A stretch of 11,915 nucleotides of DNA. It comes from Acidobacteria bacterium UBA2994. GTDB taxonomy: Bacteria; Acidobacteriota; Vicinamibacteria; Vicinamibacterales; UBA8438. Position numbers and translations under genes: made by a program. The stretch covers positions 1 through 11,915 of the forward strand of contig DEAA01000066.1 in NCBI GenBank assembly GCA_002346545.1. Direction: 5' to 3'. Below are positions 1 through 7,015 of this stretch, piece by piece. Positions within the stretch are counted from its first letter, which is position 1. The number at the start of each line of letters is the position of its first letter. Under the pieces are notes generated by a model, which saw nothing but the letters and a program-made list of their open reading frames with translations, had not been told where the DNA came from and did no database searches.

Positions 1-1152
1 TCTCTGCTGCGCAGCATCTTCACCGATCGCGACCAGCGGCGTCTCGCGATCGCGGTGTGGGCGTCGATGTTCTCCGCCGGTGCCGCCCTCGGCCCCATCG
101 TCGGCGGCATCCTGCTGGAGCACTTCGGGTGGGGTTCGGTGTTCCTCCTGGCGATCCCGGTGCTCATCCCCTTGCTCGCGCTCGCGCCGTTCCTTGTCCC
201 CGAGAGCCGTGACCCGCATCCCGGTCGCATCGACCCGATCAGCATCGCCCTGTCGATGGCGACGATGGTCCCGATCGTGTTCGCCATCAAGGAACTCGCG
301 GTGCACGGCGCCGGGAGCGCTGCGTGGGCGTTCGCCGCGGCCGGTGCGGGCTTCGGCGTGCTGTTCGTGCGTCGTCAGCTGCGGATGCGGACGCCGATGC
401 TCGACATGCGCCTGTTCCGCGAGGGCACCTTCACGGGCGCGCTGCTCGTGAACCTCCTGTCTGTCGTCGGTCTGGTCGGCTTCCTCTTCTTCGTCGCCCA
501 GCACCTGCAGCTGGTGCTGGGACTGTCGCCCCTCGAAGCCGGCATGGCTCTCGTGCCGGGACTCGCCGCGATGATCGTCGCCGGGTTCCTCGTCGTTCCC
601 CTCGGCCGCCGCGTTGCACCCCGTGTGCTGGTGCCGGTCGCCCTGGCGTTCTCCGTGCTCGGCTACGTCATGGTGGGCGTCTCCGGCGCCGATGCGTCGC
701 CTGCCACCCTGGTGGTCGCGTTCGTCTCGCTCGGGATCGGGATCGGCGCCGCCGAGACGGTCTCGAACGAGCTCATCCTCGCGAGCGCCCCGCCGGCCAA
801 GGCCGGGGCCGCGAGCGCGGTCTCGGAGACCGCCTACGAGCTCGGCGCGGTGCTGGGAACGGCGGTGCTCGGCGGCGTCGTCACGGCGCTCTACCGAAGC
901 AGCCTGACGCTGCCGGCGGCGCTGCCGGCCGATGTGCGGGAACCAGCCCGCGAGACGCTCGCCGGTGCGATGGTCGAGGCCGACCTCCTCGGCGGCAGCC
1001 TCGGGGCCGCGCTGCGGGAGGCCGCCGCGAGCGCCTTCGGTGCGGGTGTCGGCGTCACCGCCGCGATGGGAGCTGCTCTCGTGGTCGTCGCGGCGGTCAT
1101 CGCCGCCGCTACCCTGGGAGGGTCCCGCGCCCCGTCCCGCTTCGAGCACTGA
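1..1152 (+). CDS. MFS drug efflux transporter, DHA2 (14-helix) type, 5' end missing
   Basis: This is the C-terminal 383 codons of a proton-coupled multidrug exporter of the EmrB/QacA (DHA2) branch of the major facilitator superfamily, in the inner membrane. The frame is open from base 1; the GTG at 55 is an internal Val codon, not a start. Antiporter motif C is visible near the beginning (G31-P32 ... G35-G36, counting from base 1), followed by an FGWGSVF segment typical of DHA2 proteins. About ten hydrophobic segments follow. The long polar loop near codons 300-340 before a last helix, with an '[15 protein letters not shown]' stretch ahead of it, is the usual C-terminal pattern of the group. 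It ends in TGA 56 nt before leuB, and no T-tailed terminator separates them. The substrate cannot be deduced. The family is fairly sure; the exact subfamily is an inference. Confidence 0.9.
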   Translation, partial: SLLRSIFTDRDQRRLAIAVWASMFSAGAALGPIVGGILLEHFGWGSVFLLAIPVLIPLLALAPFLVPESRDPHPGRIDPISIALSMATMVPIVFAIKELAVHGAGSAAWAFAAAGAGFGVLFVRRQLRMRTPMLDMRLFREGTFTGALLVNLLSVVGLVGFLFFVAQHLQLVLGLSPLEAGMALVPGLAAMIVAGFLVVPLGRRVAPRVLVPVALAFSVLGYVMVGVSGADASPATLVVAFVSLGIGIGAAETVSNELILASAPPAKAGAASAVSETAYELGAVLGTAVLGGVVTALYRSSLTLPAALPADVREPARETLAGAMVEADLLGGSLGAALREAAASAFGAGVGVTAAMGAALVVVAAVIAAATLGGSRAPSRFEH

Positions 1153-1208
1153 CGGGGCCGCAGCCCGCTCCGCTCGGCGTCCGCCGGGCCCTGCACCCTA
1201 GGAGAGCG

Positions 1209-2261
1209 ATGTCGCGCGTCATCAAGCTCGCCGTCATCCCCGGTGACGGCATCGGTCCGGAAGTCGTCGCCGAAGCGGAGAAGGTGCTCGCCGCCGTCAC
1301 CGCGGGAGGGGAGACGCGCTTCGACGCCACGCACTTCTCGCTCGGGGCGGCGCGCTACCTGGAGACCGGCGACACGCTCACCGATGAGGACCTCGCCGCG
1401 ATCGCGACGCACGACGCGATCCTGCTGGGTGCCGTCGGCGGCGTGCCAGGCGACCCTCGCCTGGCCGGCGCCAACATCGAGCGCGGCCTGCTGCTGAAGC
1501 TCCGGTTCGAGCTGGACCATTACGTGAACCTGCGGCCGTCGAAGCTCCATCCCGGCTCGACCAGCCCGCTGGCAGATCCGGGCGGGATCGACTTCGTCGT
1601 CGTGCGCGAGGGCACCGAGGGACCCTACGTGGGCAACGGCGGCGCGATCCGCAAGGGCACCCCCGCCGAGGTCGCCAACGAAGTGTCGGTGAACACGGCT
1701 TTCGGAATCGAGCGCGTCGTGCGCTACGCCTTCGCCCTCGCCCAGGTGCGGCGGCGTGCCCTGACCCTGGTGCACAAGACGAACGTGCTCGTGCACGCGG
1801 GATCGATCTGGAAGCGCCTGGTCGACGCCGTGGGTGAGGAATACCCCGACGTGGCCGTAGACTATCTCCACGTCGACGCGGCCACGATCTTCCTCGTGAC
1901 CGACCCCAGCCGCTTCGATGTGATCGTCACCGACAACCTCTTCGGCGACATCCTCACCGACCTGGCCGGCGCCGTCACCGGTGGCATCGGCCTCGCCGCC
2001 TCGGGCAACATCAACCCCGACGGCGCCTTCCCGTCGATGTTCGAGCCCGTACACGGATCGGCGCCCGACATCGCGGGGCAGCAGAAGGCCGACCCGTCGG
2101 CAGCGATCATCTCCGTCGCCCTCATGCTCGACCACCTCGGGCTGACCGACGAATCGGCCCGCATCACCCGTGCGGTCGAGGAGGACGTCGCCGCCCGCGA
2201 CGGCTCGCCCCGCACCACCGCTCAGATCGGCGACGCGATCGCCGCGCGGGTGCAGGCGTAA
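1209..2261 (+). CDS. leuB: 3-isopropylmalate dehydrogenase
   Basis: Oxidative decarboxylation of 3-isopropylmalate with NAD+, the third step of leucine biosynthesis, cytoplasmic. The protein has 350 aa, normal for the family (actinobacterial LeuB about 336-350). The N-terminus has the nucleotide-binding [11 protein letters not shown] stretch. The substrate arginines lie in the [13 protein letters not shown] and NLRPSK segments, Tyr140 in EGTEGPYVG, Lys190 in VHKTN, and the metal-binding aspartates D247 and D251 in the NLFGDILTD signature. The coenzyme segment [14 protein letters not shown] follows. These features distinguish it from isocitrate dehydrogenase only by overall similarity; the position beside ilvE supports leucine synthesis. 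The start is the ATG at 1209 with AGGAGAGCG just upstream. The frame stays open for about 295 codons further 5', but that stretch is Arg-rich shadow of the MFS gene. The stop is TAA. Confidence 0.95.
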   Translation: MSRVIKLAVIPGDGIGPEVVAEAEKVLAAVTAGGETRFDATHFSLGAARYLETGDTLTDEDLAAIATHDAILLGAVGGVPGDPRLAGANIERGLLLKLRFELDHYVNLRPSKLHPGSTSPLADPGGIDFVVVREGTEGPYVGNGGAIRKGTPAEVANEVSVNTAFGIERVVRYAFALAQVRRRALTLVHKTNVLVHAGSIWKRLVDAVGEEYPDVAVDYLHVDAATIFLVTDPSRFDVIVTDNLFGDILTDLAGAVTGGIGLAASGNINPDGAFPSMFEPVHGSAPDIAGQQKADPSAAIISVALMLDHLGLTDESARITRAVEEDVAARDGSPRTTAQIGDAIAARVQA

Positions 2262-2306
2262 CCTTTGACCAGGCGCATCCAGCGCCTTGAACCGCCAGGA
2301 CGTGAC

Positions 2307-3413
2307 ATGACCCTCATCGACTCCGACATCGACGCCGACCTCGAGCCGCTCGAGTTCGTCGTCTCCCGCAATCTCAACGGCGCCTCCGCGCAGCGCCGCG
2401 CGGAGATCCTCGCCGAGCCGGGGTTCGGCACGCACTTCACCGACCACATGGTCGACGTGTGCTGGTCGGTCAGGGGTGGATGGCACCGGCCCCGCGTGCA
2501 GCCGTACGGACCCCTGTCGCTGGACCCCGCGGCCGCCGTGCTGCACTACGGGCAGGAGATCTTCGAGGGCATCAAGGCCTACCGTCACGCGGACGGGTCG
2601 GTGCACACGTTCCGGCCCGACCAGAACGGCCGTCGACTGCAGCGAAGCGCCCGGCGTCTGGCGCTTCCGGAACTCCCGGTGCCGTACTTCGTGCAGTCGC
2701 TCGCCGAGCTGGTGCGCGCCGACCTCGACTGGGTGCCTTCCGGTGCCGACCAGAGCCTCTATCTGCGCCCCTTCATGTTCGCGAAGGAGGCCTTCCTCGG
2801 TGTGCGTCCGGCTCACAAGGTCGGCTACTACGTGATCGCGAGCCCCGCCGCTGCCTACTTCAAGGGCGGCGTGCAGCCGGTGTCGATCTGGCTCAGCGAC
2901 AACTACGCTCGCGCGGGCAAGGGTGGCACGGGTGCGGCCAAGACCGGCGGCAACTACGCCGCGAGCCTGCTGCCGCAGTCCGAGGCCTACGAACAGGGGT
3001 GCGACCAGGTGGTCTTCCTCGACTCCGACGGGAACGTCGAGGAACTCGGCGGGATGAACGTCGTGTTCGTGCGCAAGGACGGCACGCTGGTCACCCCGGA
3101 ATCGCCCAGCATCCTCGACGGCATCACCCGCAACTCCATCCTGCAGCTGGCGCGGGACCGCGGACACAAGGTCGAGGCGCGCCCGGTGACCCTCGCCGAA
3201 TGGCGAGACGGCGTGGCTTCGGGTGACATCGTCGAGGTCTTCGCGTGCGGCACCGCCGCCGTCGTGACGCCCATCGGCACGCTCAAGGGCGCCGACTTCG
3301 AAGAGCAGCAGCCGCTGGGCGAGCTGGCCCTGTCGCTGCGCGAGGAGCTCACCGACATCCAATACGGTCGCCGTGACGACACGCACGGCTGGCTCTATCG
3401 ACTGGATGCCTGA
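2307..3413 (+). CDS. ilvE: branched-chain amino acid aminotransferase
   Basis: PLP-dependent class IV (fold type IV) aminotransferase that makes Leu, Ile and Val from their 2-oxo acids with glutamate as amino donor. It has 368 aa, the length of mycobacterial IlvE. The PLP lysine is Lys212 in the GGTGAAKTGGNYAAS motif. The LHYGQEIFEGIKAY stretch, the RPFMF segment, and the late signature (VVFLDSDGNVEELGGMN, then GITRNSILQLA) are all present. The ATG at 2307 follows AGGA with 6-nt spacing. The in-frame TTG at 2265 would add 14 residues that do not look like a family N-terminus and sits 3 nt from the leuB stop, so it is rejected. It lies 45 nt downstream of leuB, a step-sharing neighbour, and is probably cotranscribed with it. 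Confidence 0.95.
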   Translation: MTLIDSDIDADLEPLEFVVSRNLNGASAQRRAEILAEPGFGTHFTDHMVDVCWSVRGGWHRPRVQPYGPLSLDPAAAVLHYGQEIFEGIKAYRHADGSVHTFRPDQNGRRLQRSARRLALPELPVPYFVQSLAELVRADLDWVPSGADQSLYLRPFMFAKEAFLGVRPAHKVGYYVIASPAAAYFKGGVQPVSIWLSDNYARAGKGGTGAAKTGGNYAASLLPQSEAYEQGCDQVVFLDSDGNVEELGGMNVVFVRKDGTLVTPESPSILDGITRNSILQLARDRGHKVEARPVTLAEWRDGVASGDIVEVFACGTAAVVTPIGTLKGADFEEQQPLGELALSLREELTDIQYGRRDDTHGWLYRLDA

Positions 3414-3428
3414 AGCCGCCGTGCCTCG

Positions 3429-3434
3429 TAGGGT
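3429..3434 (+). promoter_or_regulatory. -10 box (TAGGGT) for a probably leaderless transcript
   Basis: TAGGGT fits the actinobacterial TANNNT -10 consensus and ends 6 nt before the GTG start at 3441. This would place transcription initiation at or within one base of the start codon. No convincing Shine-Dalgarno sequence or -35 box is visible. The spacing is the reason for the call; no expression data are available. Confidence 0.45.
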
Positions 3435-3440
3435 GGACGC

Positions 3441-4208
3441 GTGAGGATCGCCCGCTTCAGCCATCAGGACGCCATCAAGTACGGCATCGTCGACGAGCGC
3501 GAGCTCGTCGTCCTCGCCGGAGACCCCATGTTCGCCGGGTACGACACCACCGGCGAGCGGGTGCCCCTCGGCGACGTGGCTTTGCTCGCGCCGGTGATCC
3601 CGCGGTCGAAGGTGATCGCCGTGGGTCGCAATTATCGCGACCACGCAGCGGAGTTCGACAACGACGTGCCGGCCGAGCCGATGCTGTTCTTCAAGCCCAA
3701 CACCTCGGTCATCGGCCCCGACGATGCGATCGTGCTGCCGCCGCAGTCCGAGCGCATCGACGTCGAAGGGGAGCTGGCGGTCGTCATGGGGCGCATCGCC
3801 AAGAACGTCACCGCCGAGAACGCCCTCGACTACGTCTTCGGCTACACCAACGCCAATGACGTCACCGCGCGCGACCTGCAGCGCCGCGACGGCCAGTGGG
3901 CGCGAGCGAAGGGGTTCGACACCTTCTGCCCGCTCGGCCCGATCGTGGAGACCGAGTTCGACCCTGCCGGCGACGCCGTGCTCACCACACGCGTCGACGG
4001 AGAGGTGCGCCAGGAGGCGCCGCTGACCGATATGGTGCACGGCGTCGCCGAGGTGATCGCCTACGCTTCAGCGGCGTTCACCCTGCTGCCGGGCGACGTC
4101 ATCCTCACCGGAACGCCCGCCGGCGTCGGCCCCATCCGCTCGGGACAGGCGGTGGAGGTCGAGATCACCGGGCTGGGGATCCTGCGGAACCCCGCCCGTG
4201 GCGCCTGA
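3441..4208 (+). CDS. fumarylacetoacetate hydrolase family protein (FAHD1/acylpyruvase-like)
   Basis: A 255-aa cytoplasmic, metal-dependent enzyme of the FAH superfamily. Members cleave or isomerise C-C bonds in acylpyruvates, oxaloacetate or 2-hydroxyhepta-2,4-diene-1,7-dioate. The His-Glu pair is seen as H68/E71 in GRNYRDHAAE, the divalent-metal ligands as E109 and E111 (DVEGELAVV) and D140 (NANDVTARD), and the conserved Lys157 in RAKGFDTF. The C-terminal GDVILTGTPAGVGP is the family's closing signature. By alignment in memory these match the human FAHD1 H30/E33, E71/E73/D102 and K123 set, so the site is intact. The true substrate is unknown: annotations as isomerase or fumarylacetoacetase are family labels only. 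The start is the GTG at 3441, supported by the -10 box placed 6 nt before it. The 3' end overlaps the following MFS gene. Confidence 0.9.
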   Translation: MRIARFSHQDAIKYGIVDERELVVLAGDPMFAGYDTTGERVPLGDVALLAPVIPRSKVIAVGRNYRDHAAEFDNDVPAEPMLFFKPNTSVIGPDDAIVLPPQSERIDVEGELAVVMGRIAKNVTAENALDYVFGYTNANDVTARDLQRRDGQWARAKGFDTFCPLGPIVETEFDPAGDAVLTTRVDGEVRQEAPLTDMVHGVAEVIAYASAAFTLLPGDVILTGTPAGVGPIRSGQAVEVEITGLGILRNPARGA

Positions 4209-5457
4209 AACCTCGACGCATCCGCAGGACGACCTGCGCCGCCTGCAGCGACGCACGGTCGCTGTGCTGTCGCTGGGTCAGATCCTCGGTGGCGTGGCGT
4301 TCGGCGCGACGATCTCGCTCGGCGCGGTGCTCGCCGCCGAGGTCAGCGGCGACGAGGCGTTCTCCGGACTGGCGACGGCGGCCGTCACTCTCGGCACGGC
4401 CGCGTTCGCGGCTCCGCTGGCGGCCTTCGCGCGGCGACGGGGGCGTCGTCCCGCGCTGACGACGGGGATGGCGGTGGCCCTCGCCGGCGTCGCGCTGGTC
4501 GTCGTCGGAGCCGCCGCGTCGCTGTTCCCCCTCCTGCTGTTCGCGTTCGCGCTCATCGGGGCCGGCCAGGCGTCGAACCTGCAGTCGCGTTTCGCGGCGA
4601 CCGACCTCGCGACCGCCGCATCCCGCGGTCGTGATCTGTCGATCGTCGTGTGGGCGACGACCATCGGCGCGGTCCTCGGCCCCAACCTCGTCGGTCCGGG
4701 TGAGGCGCTGGGAGCGCTCATGGGCATGCCGGCTCTGACCGGCCCGTACCTGTTCACCGTCGCCGGTCAGGGGCTGGCGATTCTGCTCTACCTGGCTGCG
4801 CTGCGGCCCGACCCGCTCCTGACCGCGCAGGCCGCCGTTGCCGCGGATCGATCCGGTGCGACGCGACCGATCGCCGGAACGGACAGGCCGCGTGTGGCGC
4901 GATACGCGATCGTCGTCGTCGCAGCGGCGCACGGTGTGATGGTGTCGGTGATGGCCATGACACCCGTGCATCTGCTGCACCACGGCGCCACCCTCACCAT
5001 CGTCGGTGTCACGATCAGCCTGCACATCGCCGGGATGTACGCCCTCGCGCCCGTGTTCGGCATCCTCGCCGACCGATGGGGGCGCATGCCGACGATCCTG
5101 CTCGGTCAGGCTCTGCTGGCAGCGTCGCTCGTCCTGGCCTTCCTCGGACAGGACTCCACGGTCGCCGTGACGTTCGCGCTCGTGCTCCTCGGCCTCGGCT
5201 GGAGTGCCGCGACCGTCGCTGGAGCGGCGCTGCTGACGGAAGCGAGCGATGAAGCCCGGCGCACGCGGCGTCAGGGGCTGAGCGACACGGTCATGAGTCT
5301 CGTCGGCGCCGGGGGCGCGATCGCCGCCGGTGTGATCCTCGGCTGGATCGGCTACGGCGGACTCGCCCTCGTCGTGGGTATGGGCGTGCTGGTCGCCGTG
5401 GCGCTCGCGCCGACGGCGCGATCCTCGGCGCCGCAGTCGGAGGCGACGCCGACCTAG
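4198..5457 (+). CDS. MFS transporter, 12-helix
   Basis: A 419-aa integral membrane transporter of the major facilitator superfamily. About twelve hydrophobic segments are visible. The cytoplasmic loop motif A occurs twice, as expected for two six-helix halves: ARRRGRRPA (residues 78-86, after TM2) and [11 protein letters not shown] (288-298, after TM8). The N-terminal 20 residues are polar and the central loop around 215-235 is Arg/Asp-rich. The GTG start at 4198 overlaps the end of the FAH-family gene by 11 nt, which suggests translational coupling; the Shine-Dalgarno sequence is poor. From memory, M. tuberculosis Rv2994 is an MFS protein beside Rv2993c (FAH family) and gltS, so the pairing looks conserved. 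Export of a metabolite related to the upstream enzyme is possible but unproven, and the substrate is unknown. Confidence 0.9.
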   Translation: MAPETSTHPQDDLRRLQRRTVAVLSLGQILGGVAFGATISLGAVLAAEVSGDEAFSGLATAAVTLGTAAFAAPLAAFARRRGRRPALTTGMAVALAGVALVVVGAAASLFPLLLFAFALIGAGQASNLQSRFAATDLATAASRGRDLSIVVWATTIGAVLGPNLVGPGEALGALMGMPALTGPYLFTVAGQGLAILLYLAALRPDPLLTAQAAVAADRSGATRPIAGTDRPRVARYAIVVVAAAHGVMVSVMAMTPVHLLHHGATLTIVGVTISLHIAGMYALAPVFGILADRWGRMPTILLGQALLAASLVLAFLGQDSTVAVTFALVLLGLGWSAATVAGAALLTEASDEARRTRRQGLSDTVMSLVGAGGAIAAGVILGWIGYGGLALVVGMGVLVAVALAPTARSSAPQSEATPT

Positions 5458-5460
5458 ACT
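5455..5460 (+). promoter_or_regulatory. -10 box (TAGACT) for gltX, probably leaderless
   Basis: TAGACT overlaps the MFS stop codon TAG and ends 7 nt before the gltX ATG. The GGAGG at 5461-5465 lies only 2 nt from the ATG, too near for normal Shine-Dalgarno use. The likelier reading is transcription starting on the ATG itself. The same hexamer is the -10 box of the neighbouring tRNA-Gln gene. No good -35 is seen at 16-19 nt. Confidence 0.5.
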
Positions 5461-5467
5461 GGAGGCG

Positions 5468-6976
5468 ATGGCTTCCGTTGACCCCCGCACCACCACCGCA
5501 GCCGGCTCCGACATCCGGGTGCGCTTCTGTCCCTCGCCCACCGGGCTTCCCCACGTCGGGCTCGTGCGCACCGCCCTGTTCAACTGGGCCTACGCGCGCC
5601 ACAACGGCGGCAAGATGATCTTCCGCATCGAAGACACCGACGCCGCTCGCGACAGCGAGGAGAGCTATCAGCAGCTTCTCGACGCACTGCGCTGGCTCCG
5701 CATCGACTGGGACGAGGGCGTCGAGGTCGGCGGGCCGCACGCTCCGTATCGACAGTCGCAGCGTCACGGGCTCTACCGCGAGGTCCTCGACAAGCTGCTC
5801 GCCGCGGGAGTCGTCTACGAGAGCTACTCCACCGCAGCGGAGATCGACGCGCGCAACGAGGCCAACGGCCGGGCCAAGCAGCTGGGCTACGACAACTTCG
5901 ACCGCGACCTCACCGACGAGCAGAAGGCGGCTTTCCGGGCGGAGGGCCGCGAGCCGGCCTACCGCCTGCGTGTTCCGGACGAAGATCTCACGTACGTCGA
6001 CCTCATCCGCGGCGAGGTCACATTCCCCGCCGGCTCGTTCCCCGACTTCGTGATCGTGCGCGCCGGGGGAGTGCCGCTCTACACGTTCGTGAACCCGGTC
6101 GACGATGCGCTCATGGGGATCACGCACGTGCTGCGTGGTGAGGACCTCATGCCCTCCACCGCGCGCCAGCTCTCGCTGTATCGCGCTCTCGTCGATGCCG
6201 GAGTCACGGATGTCATCCCGCGCTTCGGCCACATGCCCCTCGTGCTGGGGGAGGGCACGAAGAAGCTCTCCAAGCGCGACCCGCGCGCGGACCTGTTCCT
6301 CCAGCGGGAGAAGGGCTTCACGCACGAAGGTCTCCTGAACTACCTCGCGCTCCTCGGCTGGTCGATCGCTCCCGATCGGGACGTGTTCACGCTCGACGAG
6401 CTGGTCGCGGCCTTCGACATCGCCGACGTCAACCCGAATCCGGCGCGCTTCGACCAGAAGAAGGCGGAGGCCATCAACGGCGATCACATCCGCATGCTCC
6501 AGCCGGCCGACTTCGCCGCGAGGATCGTGCCCTACCTCGTCGCCCGAGGGCTGGTCTCGAACCCGCCGACCGACGAGCAGCATCGTCTGATCGCCGCGGC
6601 CGCCCCCCTCGTGCAGGAGCGCATGCCGCTGCTCGGCGACGCACCCGACCTCCTCGGCTTCCTCTTCGTCGACGACGTCGACTACCAGGAGGATGCGTTG
6701 TCGGGCCTTCCCGACAACGCCGACGAGGTCATCGTGGCGTCCGTGGGTGCGCTCGAGGTCATTCCCGAGGGCGAATTCACAGCAGCGGCGCTGCAGGATG
6801 CACTGGCGGGCGCGCTCGTGGAGGGACTCGGGCTGAAGCCGCGCGTGGCCTACGGGCCGCTCCGTGTCGCGGTGAGCGGACGCAAGGTGTCGCCGCCGCT
6901 GTTCGAGTCGATGGAGCTCCTCGGCAAGGCCGAGACCCTGCGGCGGCTCGACGCCCTCGTGCGGCATCGTCGCTGA
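5468..6976 (+). CDS. gltX: glutamyl-tRNA synthetase
   Basis: Class Ic aminoacyl-tRNA synthetase that charges tRNA-Glu with glutamate, cytoplasmic. The protein has 502 aa, usual for the family. The HIGH signature is HVGL (residues 29-32, within [18 protein letters not shown]), and KMSKS is KLSKR (266-270). The [15 protein letters not shown] and [13 protein letters not shown] stretches of the catalytic core are intact. The helical anticodon-binding region occupies roughly residues 330-500. In Actinobacteria, which as a rule lack GlnRS, this enzyme is normally non-discriminating and also misacylates tRNA-Gln for GatCAB; a tRNA-Gln gene follows 70 nt downstream. Start: the ATG at 5468, set by the -10 box 7 nt before it. 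It is the last chromosomal protein gene before the integrated element. Confidence 0.97.
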   Translation: MASVDPRTTTAAGSDIRVRFCPSPTGLPHVGLVRTALFNWAYARHNGGKMIFRIEDTDAARDSEESYQQLLDALRWLRIDWDEGVEVGGPHAPYRQSQRHGLYREVLDKLLAAGVVYESYSTAAEIDARNEANGRAKQLGYDNFDRDLTDEQKAAFRAEGREPAYRLRVPDEDLTYVDLIRGEVTFPAGSFPDFVIVRAGGVPLYTFVNPVDDALMGITHVLRGEDLMPSTARQLSLYRALVDAGVTDVIPRFGHMPLVLGEGTKKLSKRDPRADLFLQREKGFTHEGLLNYLALLGWSIAPDRDVFTLDELVAAFDIADVNPNPARFDQKKAEAINGDHIRMLQPADFAARIVPYLVARGLVSNPPTDEQHRLIAAAAPLVQERMPLLGDAPDLLGFLFVDDVDYQEDALSGLPDNADEVIVASVGALEVIPEGEFTAAALQDALAGALVEGLGLKPRVAYGPLRVAVSGRKVSPPLFESMELLGKAETLRRLDALVRHRR

Positions 6977-6986
6977 TCGCCTCGGT

Positions 6987-7015
6987 TTGTCTCGGGACCG
7001 TCGGTCGTCTAGACT
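6987..7015 (+). promoter_or_regulatory. promoter of tRNA-Gln
   Basis: TTGTCT (6987-6992), a 17-nt spacer and TAGACT (7010-7015) form a good sigma-A-type actinobacterial promoter. Transcription is predicted to begin near 7022, about 25 nt before the mature tRNA. It sits just after the gltX stop, so the tRNA has its own transcription. The -10 box overlaps the stop codon of the serine recombinase frame on the other strand (7009-7011). Confidence 0.75.

Noticed and set aside
324..1208. A 295-codon 5' extension of leuB
   Set aside because: It overlaps the MFS gene in another frame and is Arg/Gly-rich nonsense; the family N-terminus begins at the ATG at 1209.
1153..1208. Possible terminator between the first MFS gene and leuB
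   Set aside because: Only short GC-rich stems (such as CGGG/CCCG) without a T tract; not distinguishable from background in such GC-rich DNA.
2265..2306. Upstream TTG start for ilvE
   Set aside because: No ribosome site, 3 nt after the leuB stop, and 14 extra residues not seen in the family; the ATG at 2307 has AGGA at good spacing.
891..4040. Very long open frame on the - strand (1049 codons) opposite leuB, ilvE and the FAH-family gene
   Set aside because: It is antisense to three well-identified genes, is rich in Arg/Gly/His/Asp as expected for the complement of high-GC codons, and has no family features.
5291..6967. Long - strand frame opposite gltX (558 codons), and another opposite the MFS gene (4165-5583)
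   Set aside because: Same reason: GC-driven antisense shadow of confident genes, with no domain and no ribosome site of note.
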